NCBI RefSeq assembly: GCF_000011385.1
Contig: NC_005125.1
Coordinates: 3,162,001 to 3,226,000, forward strand
Length of the DNA stretch: 64,000 nt
Direction: 5' to 3'
Origin: Gloeobacter violaceus PCC 7421
GTDB taxonomy: Bacteria > Cyanobacteriota > Cyanobacteriia > Gloeobacterales > Gloeobacteraceae
A program made the position numbers and the translations under genes. Within the stretch, counting starts at the first letter, position 1; every line of letters begins with the position of its first letter. Under the pieces are notes generated by a model. That model saw nothing but the letters and a program-made list of their open reading frames with translations. It was not told where the DNA came from and did no database searches. Positions 1 through 8,907 of the stretch are shown here, piece after piece.

Positions 1-1047
1 GAAATGAACGCTTCGCTCGATAAAGGCTTTTTGGGCAGGCCCTCGATCGGCGCGGCGGTCTTTGCAGACTCGGTGGACCTGCTGGGTTCTTCGCCCTGGC
101 AGCGCTTTTTTGGTGAGCAGATCCGCAACGACAACGACGCGCGCATCTTTCTGGTGGGATCGGTCTTCGGGGGCACGGGGGCGGCCGGACTGCCCACCCT
201 GGCCCGGCTGCTCGCGGACGCTCTTCAAGATCGCCGCCAACAATTTCGGCTGGGAGGCGCGCTCCTGCTGCCGTACTTTTCGTTTCCCCCCGGCAAAGAT
301 CCAGCCCAGTTGCAGGCGAAGGCCGGAGAATTCCTGCTGCGCTCCCAGGCGGCTCTGGGCTACTACCAGGACCGACTCAAAGAAGCCGACCGATCTATCT
401 TCGATTCGGTCTATCTGCTCGGTAATGACAGCCAGCCGTCCGTGGGATTCCACAGCCTGGGATCCACCGAGCAGCGCAATCCTCCACACTTTTTGGAGAT
501 CTACGCGGCGGCCGCTGCGCTGCATTTTTTCAAAGATGCAGCGCAGCGGCAGACAAGAACCTACATGACCGCCCGCCTGAACACCAAAGTCATCGGCTGG
601 GACAGTCTGCCCGAGGGTGCAGCCCTGCGGGAGCCGCTCGCCAATTTATTGCGCTTCGCCCTTGCCTATTCTTCGAAGTTCTTTTATGGACAGCTTCAAA
701 ATCAGTTTCTCAACGAGCGCGGCGGCCCGCTCAAGTGGACGAAATGGTACAAAGCTTTCTTTCCCAAAGGACAGTCCCAGCAGAGCGAGGAGGACTCCCA
801 GTGCATTTTCTCGTACCGTGAGCGCCTGATGAACTGGCTACAGACCATTCAGCAGCCGCAGGAAGGCATAAAAGTTCACCTGCTGAGCACAGACCACTTC
901 AAAGTACTCGACACGGACGGACCCAACCGGACGCCGGACGATGTGTCCAAAGTGCTCGACCGCTACAAGCCCCAGTCGGGTTCCACCGAGTCCGGCCTGC
1001 GCCAGTTTGTCCACGCCCTCTACAACGAATGCCGCCAACGCCCATAA
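1..1047 (+). CDS. Tubulin/FtsZ-like protein, 5' end outside window
   Basis: The frame is open to the left edge, so the N-terminus is probably missing; the first visible Met is at base 4. About 40 residues in is a glycine-rich loop, GSVFGGTGAAG, preceded by a hydrophobic strand (ARIFLV) and followed by a helix. This resembles the GGGTG-type nucleotide loop of the tubulin/FtsZ superfamily (bacterial Tubulin-like families). There is no Walker GKS/T, so a P-loop is unlikely. The remaining 300 residues show no other motif I know. The gene heads a compact operon: the next start is 15 bases after its stop, and the next product is an actin/Hsp70-fold ATPase. I infer a GTP-binding or polymerising cytoplasmic protein. 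An unrelated Rossmann-like fold with a similar glycine loop is the main alternative. Confidence 0.55.
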   Translation, partial: EMNASLDKGFLGRPSIGAAVFADSVDLLGSSPWQRFFGEQIRNDNDARIFLVGSVFGGTGAAGLPTLARLLADALQDRRQQFRLGGALLLPYFSFPPGKDPAQLQAKAGEFLLRSQAALGYYQDRLKEADRSIFDSVYLLGNDSQPSVGFHSLGSTEQRNPPHFLEIYAAAAALHFFKDAAQRQTRTYMTARLNTKVIGWDSLPEGAALREPLANLLRFALAYSSKFFYGQLQNQFLNERGGPLKWTKWYKAFFPKGQSQQSEEDSQCIFSYRERLMNWLQTIQQPQEGIKVHLLSTDHFKVLDTDGPNRTPDDVSKVLDRYKPQSGSTESGLRQFVHALYNECRQRP

Positions 1048-1062
1048 CCGGGGGATTCATCG

Positions 1063-4000
1063 ATGCAGACCGATGGTAAGCAAGATGCCGTTCCGATGCT
1101 GCCGGAACTAGATAGCACCGTCAACAAAGTGCCCACAGTGGCAGCGACCCAATGGACCCCGCATAACGGTGTGCTCCTCTCCGATGTCGGCGTCAGCATC
1201 AAAGTGCCCAAACTGCCCGCCGGCGAGCGCTCGATCGACTCGATTCCGGATATTTGGGCGCGGCCATTGCTGTTCGAAAAAGCGCTGTTCGACAAGAAGC
1301 ATCCTCTGCACGAGCGGGTGCGCGACGAATGGCGGGGACTGCTGGCCCTGTGCGCCCTCTGGGAAGTGCGCAGTCTGCCTTTTGAGGCGAAACTCCTGGA
1401 AATCCCGGTGACCCAACCCGAGCGGGCTTCGGCATTCTTGCGGGCTGCGGCGCGACTTTGCCCGCACAGGGTTTTGTCGGAAGACACCCCCTGGAACAAG
1501 CTTTATGTCCTTTACTACAACAATCGGCCCGTCGGCATGACCTCTCCGACCACGCTCGTCTGCACGGCGGCGGACAGTCGGGGGCGTTTCGACGGGCGGG
1601 TGAACTGGGCTGACGAGGGCGGCTTGACAAATCCGGCCGCATTTTTGACCGGCCAAGAAAGATCTGCGCTCGCCCACTGGCTGCAAAACCTGATGAGCGC
1701 TCTCAACGGTCACCCCGGCATCGACAGCGTGCAGGCGGGCGACCGGTTCAATCGGCTCACGGGTTTGCTGGTGGAGTACATCGGCGATCTCGGCCCGGCT
1801 GTCGCCCACGATGCCAGCAATCGCCCCCTGGGTCTTGATATCGGAATTTACTCCTACCTCAACAGTCCCATCAAGGCCCGCGAAGTCAAATTGGAGGACT
1901 CCGCCGCCAGATTGGTTCCCAGCGACGGCTTCGAGCCCGCCGTGCAATTGCTCGTCGTCGATCCGTCTATCGCCGATTGCTGGCGCGTCCGCCCCGCCCA
2001 GGTGCCCTTATTTGGCCGCGAGACTCTGGCCAGCCTCGACTTTGCCGCTTTGCAGCAGGTGCGCAAGGAAGACAAAGAGAAAGTACGACGCCTCGGCCAG
2101 GAGACACTTCGAGATGCCGAGTGGCGCACGGCTGCGATGCTTTTTTCCAAACGCCTGTTGCTCATCAGCTCGACGGAGCCGTTCGAAGCGATTCGAGAGG
2201 TGGAGGGGCAGCGCAACCTCACCTACGACGGGCGGAGCGTCGTGCCGATTCTGCCCATTGCCGGCGAGCTACTGGACTACTTGAGCGCCGAGGATCTCCA
2301 ACGGCGAATCAGCTTTCTGCCGGAGAAAAATGGTGCTATCACCATCGAGTTGCGTCTGCCGCTAGCCGGAGTGGACGGCCGACTTCGAGATCTTCTTCTG
2401 CGATATACCTATACAAGTGACACCATTGAACGTCGCTCCAACGTTCCACTTTTGGAGGTTTGGCCCAACTTCCGTGCCGAGTTGTGGCAACTTTACTACA
2501 CCTACTGCGACTCGGCACTGCGCAGCCCGCAAGATTTATTTATGGCTCAGCCCTACAGCAGGACCGAGAATACTCCCAAAATTCCCACCCAAATTATTCA
2601 GCGCAGCGAGAGCGACAGGAGGGAGATTACCCGACTGACATCCCCTCCCACAGCTTTTATCTGCCGCGCCTATCTGCCGGATGTCAGAGACGAGCAGGAA
2701 GTAGGGGTTCTTTTGCTAAAAGAGCTGGAGTTTAGAGAATGCAATGAAGCTGTGTGGTCCATCGGAATTGACTTTGGTACCTCTTCCACCCATGTCTACG
2801 TCCAACCGACAAGCGGAGCGGAGCCTCAACCACTCGAATGGTCGGCCCAGTTGCTGCACGTTACGCCTTCACTGAAGGATGATCGCGACCGGCTGACGAC
2901 ATTTTTCCTACGGGATATTCAACCGGAAATACCATTTCCTACGCTGTTTCGTCCCGAAAGCGGCGCCACAGGGACGTGGCCCTTTCAGCAAGGCAATATT
3001 CGCTACTTCAATGAAGGGATAGTAACGCTCAACTTGAACAAAAACGGTATTGCCTCTGGATTTAAATGGTCCGAAGACCAGAGCCTGATCTCCGGTTTTC
3101 TCAAGCAGCTGGCCGCCCAATGCGCAGCCATGGCCGTCGAAAAAGGCGCTGCCGCCATTCGCTGGCACATTTCTTATCCCACTGCCTTCTCAGGCTTTTC
3201 ACAAGCCAGTCTGCGAAATACCTGGGAGGAAATTACCGAGATGCTCAGCATTCCTTCATTAAGTTTGAGGTACCAGACAGAAAGCGAAGCGGCTGCCCGT
3301 TACTTTCAGTATAAGGAGGGAGTCTCTCTAGCGAGGACAGTCTGTATTGACATTGGCGGTGGCACCTCTGATATTTCTGTCTGGAGCAATACGGCGCTGT
3401 TGCAACAATCCTCCGTCAAGTTTGCCGGTGAGAATATTTTTCTGGATCTGCTCAAGGTCAATCCTGAGGTTCTGAGTGCCTTCGGAGCGAGTTGGGTCAC
3501 AGGGCTTGCTGAAGCCCTGAAGGGAAGTTTTTATGCGGAGGCGGGTTCTCTCATCAGATCAGATGGCATACAACTGACCAAGCGTTTGCCGAACTTGCTG
3601 GCTGCTGCCAAACCCAGTGATTCTCTTTACCAGTTCATCCACCTCATCACGTTAGGTTTGGCGGGCTTAGTCTTCTACGCAGGTCTGATGCTCAAACGCC
3701 TGCGCCAGGAAGAAAAATGGGGCGCAAACGAGTTGCCTTACGTATGTATAGGCGGCAATGGAGCCCGTGCATTTCACTGGTTGAGCCTGGGACGCGTGTT
3801 CGACAGGTCGGCCAGGCAAAATGAATTGTTCAGTAATGCTCTTAAAGCAGCTTCAGGCATCGGCAGCTCCAGCAAACTGGATTTGCGCATTAGTGGCTCA
3901 CCAAAGGCAGAGGTGGCCTACGGCCTGCTGAAATCCGAGCGCGCACTCAAAAAAGAAGAAGAAGCGATCGTCGAGCTTGCCGGCGAAGATTTTCTGAACG

Positions 4001-4314
4001 AAGCAGGTGAAATCATAAGCTGGAGTACACATCTGGAGCCGGAGATGCTTGTCAAGGGTGTCAGGGCTCCGGCTGATTTTGCGCACTTGCGCAAGTTTGT
4101 TGAAGTTTACAATGCCTACGCTGCCACCAAGGAGAGCCTGGCTTGCAGGATCGATTATGCCAAGGCGGCACCATTGATTCGCGATCTTGTGCAAGATGAA
4201 CTGAATGAATATAAGCTTCAAGATCCAAGCAGTGTTGTGATCAAGCCACTGTTTATCAGTGCGTTAAAAGCACTGCTCAAGGTGGAAGTCGGTAACTGGT
4301 TGAGAGGTCGCTGA
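1063..4314 (+). CDS. Large Hsp70/actin-fold ATPase-like protein
   Basis: 1083 residues. The C-terminal half carries the signature of the actin/Hsp70/sugar-kinase fold: phosphate-1 motif IGIDFGTSSTHVYV near residue 567, phosphate-2 motif CIDIGGGTSDISVW near residue 760, and an adenosine-type motif CIGGNGARAF near residue 896. The first 560 residues match no domain I can name and have no signal peptide or membrane segment, so the protein is probably cytoplasmic. A purine-rich ribosome site (GGGGGA) precedes the ATG. It lies second in a five-gene operon, between a tubulin-like protein and a membrane coiled-coil protein, with a 1-base stop/start overlap (TGATG) to the latter. ATP binding is well supported. 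The biological role is unknown; a chaperone-like or filament-forming motor in a membrane-linked complex is inference. Confidence 0.75.
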   Translation: MQTDGKQDAVPMLPELDSTVNKVPTVAATQWTPHNGVLLSDVGVSIKVPKLPAGERSIDSIPDIWARPLLFEKALFDKKHPLHERVRDEWRGLLALCALWEVRSLPFEAKLLEIPVTQPERASAFLRAAARLCPHRVLSEDTPWNKLYVLYYNNRPVGMTSPTTLVCTAADSRGRFDGRVNWADEGGLTNPAAFLTGQERSALAHWLQNLMSALNGHPGIDSVQAGDRFNRLTGLLVEYIGDLGPAVAHDASNRPLGLDIGIYSYLNSPIKAREVKLEDSAARLVPSDGFEPAVQLLVVDPSIADCWRVRPAQVPLFGRETLASLDFAALQQVRKEDKEKVRRLGQETLRDAEWRTAAMLFSKRLLLISSTEPFEAIREVEGQRNLTYDGRSVVPILPIAGELLDYLSAEDLQRRISFLPEKNGAITIELRLPLAGVDGRLRDLLLRYTYTSDTIERRSNVPLLEVWPNFRAELWQLYYTYCDSALRSPQDLFMAQPYSRTENTPKIPTQIIQRSESDRREITRLTSPPTAFICRAYLPDVRDEQEVGVLLLKELEFRECNEAVWSIGIDFGTSSTHVYVQPTSGAEPQPLEWSAQLLHVTPSLKDDRDRLTTFFLRDIQPEIPFPTLFRPESGATGTWPFQQGNIRYFNEGIVTLNLNKNGIASGFKWSEDQSLISGFLKQLAAQCAAMAVEKGAAAIRWHISYPTAFSGFSQASLRNTWEEITEMLSIPSLSLRYQTESEAAARYFQYKEGVSLARTVCIDIGGGTSDISVWSNTALLQQSSVKFAGENIFLDLLKVNPEVLSAFGASWVTGLAEALKGSFYAEAGSLIRSDGIQLTKRLPNLLAAAKPSDSLYQFIHLITLGLAGLVFYAGLMLKRLRQEEKWGANELPYVCIGGNGARAFHWLSLGRVFDRSARQNELFSNALKAASGIGSSSKLDLRISGSPKAEVAYGLLKSERALKKEEEAIVELAGEDFLNEAGEIISWSTHLEPEMLVKGVRAPADFAHLRKFVEVYNAYAATKESLACRIDYAKAAPLIRDLVQDELNEYKLQDPSSVVIKPLFISALKALLKVEVGNWLRGR

Positions 4315-5201
4315 TGAACAGGAGCAGATGGCGAAAGTCCCTAATAATCGTCCGTGGCGGTCTGCTGACCATGGCGATGTTCGTGAGCTACGAGCGGTGG
4401 TCTTGGGCACAGATATCCCCAGCAGCCACTTCTAGGACCGATTGGTCCTGGTTGATTTTCCTGGCCCTCGGTATCAATGCAATTTTACTACTTGGACTTG
4501 TTTTTATCGGGTTACAGCTTCAGTCACTAGGTCGCACAGTAAATCGCAAAAGTAGTGAAATTCAGCCATTGCGCAAGCAAGTACTACAGCTGGTCACCCA
4601 ATTGAATATGCAGCAACAGGAAATAAATAGCGGCGGCCAAAAAGTACAGCAACTGGAGAGCGCGGTTCAGAAGGTGCAGGAGCAGGTTGAAATACTGCGC
4701 AATCCGGCTGGAAGAGATCCTTATCGAGGAGTTGTAGCTGCACCTCGACAAAATCGGCCCACCCGAAGTTCGCCGTTTGACAGTCAGTCCAGAGCGCAGG
4801 TAGAACCCGCCCTGAACCCTTCTGCAATAGAAGAGCATATAAATTTCTATAATCGAGTCCTGAAACTTGGCAATAACACCTTGATCAAAGAGCAAATCCG
4901 CAGCCAGTGGACTTCGATGCGTCCGATGTCGATGGACATGGAGACCTATCGGGTTCGCAGGAAAGTGCACCTCAATCCGAACAACGGGGGAGTGTTCTAC
5001 GGTCTTTCAGAAGATGAAACTCTCTACGAAGTTTTCTTGGATCCTGGATTTTCTGTGGAGCACGAGGCGGTAGAGGCCGCCTTCGAGATTGAAGGCAGTG
5101 GTAACTACATTGGCAGCATCGTTGAGCCGGCGCTATTCGTTGCTGACGGCTCTAGTGAACGGTTAAAACTCCACAAAAAAGGGAAACTGGTCGCGACATG
5201 A
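4314..5201 (+). CDS. Membrane-anchored coiled-coil protein of the tubulin/actin-like operon
   Basis: 295 residues, not recognised as a named family. Residues about 12-32 form a hydrophobic segment (signal-like or membrane span), and residues 45-68 form a clear transmembrane helix (FLALGINAILLLGLVFIGL). Residues about 78-128 are a Gln/Glu/Val-rich heptad region expected to form a coiled coil. A Pro/Arg/Ser-rich linker follows, then a globular C-terminal domain of about 130 residues (EEHINFYNRVLKLGNN onward). The start overlaps the upstream stop by one base, and its own stop overlaps the next ATG (ATGA), so translation is probably coupled on both sides. A membrane tether or receptor for the two cytoskeletal-fold proteins is a reasonable inference only. 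Confidence 0.6.
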   Translation: MNRSRWRKSLIIVRGGLLTMAMFVSYERWSWAQISPAATSRTDWSWLIFLALGINAILLLGLVFIGLQLQSLGRTVNRKSSEIQPLRKQVLQLVTQLNMQQQEINSGGQKVQQLESAVQKVQEQVEILRNPAGRDPYRGVVAAPRQNRPTRSSPFDSQSRAQVEPALNPSAIEEHINFYNRVLKLGNNTLIKEQIRSQWTSMRPMSMDMETYRVRRKVHLNPNNGGVFYGLSEDETLYEVFLDPGFSVEHEAVEAAFEIEGSGNYIGSIVEPALFVADGSSERLKLHKKGKLVAT

Positions 5202-6976
5202 ATATCAAGAGTGTCCGAAGTTTTCTCGAACATGGAGCTGTTGTCTGGTGTGCAACGGATAGCGGACTGAGCCGTTTTGAAGATCAGCAATTCATCCGCG
5301 AGGAGAAGTTTCCTGCGGCAAGCGCCAAATGCCTCGCTCTACTGGACCAGTCCGATAAACCCTGGTGCGGCACGTCCGCGGGCCTTGCCTATTGGCACTT
5401 CGGAGCATGGCACGTCGTACCTGAATTGGCAAAACGCGACGTACGCAGCCTGGCTTTCGCACAAGCGGAGCATGTCGTTTGGTGCGGCACCAACCGTGGG
5501 CTTGCGGAGCGTCGCAGCGGCAAATGGCGTTTTCCAGAGTCGGATACTCTTCCTGATTTATGCATCAACTGTCTGCTGTATGAAGGCGCCGAGGTGGACC
5601 CGATCCTGTGGTGCGGTTCCGAACAGGGGCTTGCCACTTTCGATGGACGAAGCTTTCAGCTAATCATTCCGGAAAAGAATATTACCAGCCTCGCCCGCGA
5701 TCCGAGAGGCACCCTGTGTTGCGGCACAGACAAGGGGCTATTGTACCAGACGATTGACAGTCATACCTGGCAGTCGGTGGATTGGTCGGAGCGGGTTCAG
5801 TGCCTGCTGGTCGATCGAGCCGGTCGGCTCTGGTGCGGAACGGAGAAAGCTTTGCGCCACTTCGATGGGCAGCACTGGCAGGTTTTGCACGAGGATCGCT
5901 TTGCTACGGGAGTGCCGTGTCTTTTGGAAGATCGGCACGGCCAAATCTGGTGCGGCACTTCCAAAGATCTGGTGGTCCTGCGCCCTCAGGGGAGTCTCTA
6001 CGTTCCGGTTGCTCTGGAGGAGGCACTCGCTCCGCCCGTGCCCGCGCCACCCCAGCCGGTTTCCGTCGAGCCGCTCACTGAAACACCCAATACCCAGGCA
6101 CCCAAAGGCCCGACACCTGTCCGTCCGCCGCAGGTCAATGCAAATCACAAGCGAGAGACTGTCGTCTCGATTGAGCAACCGCCTCCCGGAGCGTCGCAAC
6201 CCTCCTCTGACCCTCCGCCCCCAAAAGAACCACAATCACAACCGCCTCGACGGCCACCTCCTGAGTGGCGAACGACAAAAAAGGAGCCGTCCAGATCGTT
6301 TGCATTTTCTTTGCCCAGCGGCGAGCAGCTGAACTGGCTTGTCGTCGCGGCCATGCTTCTGGCGGTTTTCGTTGCAGGGAACTGGCTGGAAGCCAATAAC
6401 GCTTCGCAGACGACCACCGCGAAGCCAACCGGCGTTCTCGCCAATCCCAAGACTTCCAGACCCTCCATCCCGCAGCCGGGCATCGTGGCGCTGTCGCCGG
6501 TTGAGACGGTGCAACAGTTCTATAGCACAGCCTCCATGGAAGGCTATCTGAGGGAGTCTCTAACGACACAGCGCCTACGCAGTACGATCGCAGCCCGACC
6601 GGAGATTGTCATGAGCCGGGGCAACTTCCTAGGGATTGATCCTGGCAGCATCCGGCAGAACGAAGGCGCGGGGCACAAGGAGGTACAGTTCGTCCTGCAG
6701 GTACGCGCCCGTCCACCCATAGGCAGCGATGTCCGATTTGAATCTTCCAATGGCCGCTGGCTGGTGCCGACCTCCATGCGTCTTGTCTCCTCCGGGGGAC
6801 GGTGGCAGATAGACCGGGTGCGCTACTCGGCGGTAAAGCAGTGCCGGCCAGGCAGGACCACCACGTTCTACTTCTCGGACACCGAGCTTTTCCGGGCAGG
6901 CCGCCCGATCCCCGGGCGGCAATTGCCTAATCCCTGCAAACCGCAATCAGGCACGTCCCGCCCGACGCAGTACTGA
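5198..6976 (+). CDS. Seven-repeat WCGT propeller protein with single membrane anchor
   Basis: 592 residues. The N-terminal 260 residues contain seven copies of a W/C-C-G/A-T-x-x-G/A-L motif beginning at residues 17, 56, 95, 138, 174, 212 and 251. The spacing of about 39 residues suggests one seven-bladed beta-propeller of the two-component-regulator-propeller (Reg_prop) type. A Pro-rich linker (about 275-360) and a basic stretch (KKEPSR) precede one transmembrane helix (about 378-396). The C-terminal 160 residues include VETVQQFYSTA and resemble small NTF2-like or extracytoplasmic accessory folds, without a firm match. No signal peptide is visible, so the propeller is probably cytoplasmic and the C-terminus outside. 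Every blade keeps a Cys after the Trp, which is odd for a propeller. It overlaps the upstream gene by four bases. Confidence 0.65.
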   Translation: MNIKSVRSFLEHGAVVWCATDSGLSRFEDQQFIREEKFPAASAKCLALLDQSDKPWCGTSAGLAYWHFGAWHVVPELAKRDVRSLAFAQAEHVVWCGTNRGLAERRSGKWRFPESDTLPDLCINCLLYEGAEVDPILWCGSEQGLATFDGRSFQLIIPEKNITSLARDPRGTLCCGTDKGLLYQTIDSHTWQSVDWSERVQCLLVDRAGRLWCGTEKALRHFDGQHWQVLHEDRFATGVPCLLEDRHGQIWCGTSKDLVVLRPQGSLYVPVALEEALAPPVPAPPQPVSVEPLTETPNTQAPKGPTPVRPPQVNANHKRETVVSIEQPPPGASQPSSDPPPPKEPQSQPPRRPPPEWRTTKKEPSRSFAFSLPSGEQLNWLVVAAMLLAVFVAGNWLEANNASQTTTAKPTGVLANPKTSRPSIPQPGIVALSPVETVQQFYSTASMEGYLRESLTTQRLRSTIAARPEIVMSRGNFLGIDPGSIRQNEGAGHKEVQFVLQVRARPPIGSDVRFESSNGRWLVPTSMRLVSSGGRWQIDRVRYSAVKQCRPGRTTTFYFSDTELFRAGRPIPGRQLPNPCKPQSGTSRPTQY

Positions 6977-7022
6977 CGAAGCCAGCAACCGACATCACAA
7001 TCACTCCCCTGGAGGAATCACG

Positions 7023-8183
7023 ATGGAAGCGCTCAGAAAAATGGGTTTCAGTGTTTCCGAGGTTGGACGGCAACTGCTCATTGTGTTCGTTCGGTTTTCG
7101 ATGTCCATCATTTTTTTAGGTATCATACTCGGTGCCTATGGGTGGTGCTTTTACTGGATTCAAGAATGGTTTAACGTCATTTACCTGCGCAGCCTGGGAC
7201 TATTTTTCTTGCAGCTTGATACAAAAATTGTCACCGTTGCAATGGCGGCCTTCCAGGGTTCCTACACGTTTCCTGCCGGTCTGACGGTGCCGCTGGCTCC
7301 GATAGTTGTGGCCGTCGGGCTGGTCGGTATCGTCGGTCCGTTCAAACAGCCTCATAAATTATTTTTGCAACTGTATGCGGTCAACTTGGGAGGGGCGGCT
7401 TTTCTGGCAGTTGCGGCAATAGTGATTCGTCTATTTCAGCCAACGCCTTTACCCCAAGCATGGGTGGCTTATGGCTATCTGGCTCTGGTGGCCGTGGTAC
7501 TGTTTGGCTGCCTGATTATCTTGCCTGTCGAGCTTTTTCGCAAAACCTACAGATGGCAAGGCGACGGAATTACAGCCTTCTGGGGAGGTCTTGGCTCATT
7601 TTTCAATTTTACGGATACAAAGAAAACAGCTACTAACACGCAACTGGAACATCGGATTGGCAGCCCTGATCCGTATGACATAAAAATCGGCAAATTACTT
7701 TTGCATCAACTGCAAGTCGATGGCATTTTGTTGACTGGTGTGGCAATCCCCTACAAAAAAGACAGCATTCGGTACGACAATATCTTGCTCTGTGATCGTG
7801 GAATTTTTGTGATCGAAGGCAAGAACTACACAGGCACGATCCGAGGCGATACCAATAGCTCCTGGCAAACACACACCGGCAGCCCGATTAAATCTAGCCG
7901 CGGCGAAAACCCATTGCAGCAATGTGATAAGCAGGTCATGGCACTCAAAAATTTCTTCGCGGAGTATGCAGTATTCGTAAACGGTGCTGTAGTCTTCCCT
8001 AGCCGTGCCAGCTTTGCCCTGGACCATGTCCAGATCAACACTTTTCCCTACAGCACCGCCGTACCGGTTTTCAATGAAAGTGCGCTCGTCGATGCCATCA
8101 ACAAGCACCGCCCACCCATTGGGAAGTCCGTGCCGCCGCAGACGGTGTTGCGGCAGATGGCCGATCGCATTATGAAAGTTTGA
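7023..8183 (+). CDS. Membrane protein with C-terminal NERD (nuclease-related) domain
   Basis: 386 residues. The N-terminal 185 residues contain about four hydrophobic spans (near residues 15-45, 75-105, 115-140 and 148-170). After a linker, residues about 208-330 fit the NERD domain: EHRIG, a turn with YDNILLCDRGIFVIEGKNY, then GTIRGDTNSSW. The D-x(n)-E-x-K arrangement (D in YDN, EGK) is the PD-(D/E)XK-like core expected of nuclease-related domains. A good ribosome site (GGAGGAA) lies 6 bases before the ATG, 46 bases after the propeller gene, so it is probably the last gene of the five-gene operon. Nuclease activity is not proven by the motif; NERD proteins are often membrane-linked and poorly characterised. 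Confidence 0.75.
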   Translation: MEALRKMGFSVSEVGRQLLIVFVRFSMSIIFLGIILGAYGWCFYWIQEWFNVIYLRSLGLFFLQLDTKIVTVAMAAFQGSYTFPAGLTVPLAPIVVAVGLVGIVGPFKQPHKLFLQLYAVNLGGAAFLAVAAIVIRLFQPTPLPQAWVAYGYLALVAVVLFGCLIILPVELFRKTYRWQGDGITAFWGGLGSFFNFTDTKKTATNTQLEHRIGSPDPYDIKIGKLLLHQLQVDGILLTGVAIPYKKDSIRYDNILLCDRGIFVIEGKNYTGTIRGDTNSSWQTHTGSPIKSSRGENPLQQCDKQVMALKNFFAEYAVFVNGAVVFPSRASFALDHVQINTFPYSTAVPVFNESALVDAINKHRPPIGKSVPPQTVLRQMADRIMKV

Positions 8184-8289
8184 GTGATTGCGCCAAACTG
8201 AACAATCCAAGCAGCGTCTCAACAGTAGGACTTGCGACAGAACTGCCGGTATCCTATAACGCAGGTGTCTTCCCCCCAGGTTTACCGGC

Positions 8290-8907
8290 ATGCACAACCC
8301 CATTGGAATGTATCAAATCGGTCTTGCACTAGCGGCAACGCTTGCCCTCCCGGCTGCGATAGCGGCCCAGATAGCACCAGCAAGAGCGTCCTGGCTTGAC
8401 CAACCGCTCACCAATTGGAACAAGCCGGAGGGATCCGTCCCCAGAGCGCCGAAGCCCGAGGGCGACTCCCCCACCGTCGGCCGCTGCGCAGAGCAGGTGC
8501 GCGTACCGGCAAGCGCGGAGGATCGGGCGGTGGTGGGAGCCGGTTGGAAGCTGTTTGGTCCGTTGCAAATTTTCTCGGGCACATCGCTTTCGACGGCTGC
8601 CGCGAGCGTCGACGGCATGTGCCGGCCCATGCAGTACCAGGCGTTCGTGTTCGTGGGCGGCCAATTTGCCGGCACCCTCTCGCCAGTACCGATGAATTCG
8701 CGGACCGACGGTGCGTCGCAGAGCATCTATCTCACCAACCCAGCCTTTTTGAATGTCTCCTTTTCGCGCTACGCCGAGCAGGACGCGCTGTGCTGCCCAT
8801 CGAGGACCAGCCTGGTGGGCTACAAAATCGAGCGCCGGGGCAAGCAGTCGCTCCTGGTGCCCGCTAGCGTCTCGACCAACGCCAACAGTGCAGGGCAATC
8901 GCCATGA
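8290..8907 (+). CDS. Secreted hypothetical protein
   Basis: 205 residues with a clear signal peptide (hydrophobic core ALAATLALPAAIAA, likely cleavage after about residue 32). The mature part contains several Cys (GRCAEQ, GMCRPM, ALCCPS), suggesting an exported, perhaps disulfide-bonded protein. I do not recognise the family. Its stop overlaps the start of the following Uma2 gene by four bases (ATGA). The 106 bases between the NERD gene and this start contain no obvious terminator. A start at the second Met, base 8308, is also possible. Confidence 0.6.
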   Translation: MHNPIGMYQIGLALAATLALPAAIAAQIAPARASWLDQPLTNWNKPEGSVPRAPKPEGDSPTVGRCAEQVRVPASAEDRAVVGAGWKLFGPLQIFSGTSLSTAAASVDGMCRPMQYQAFVFVGGQFAGTLSPVPMNSRTDGASQSIYLTNPAFLNVSFSRYAEQDALCCPSRTSLVGYKIERRGKQSLLVPASVSTNANSAGQSP

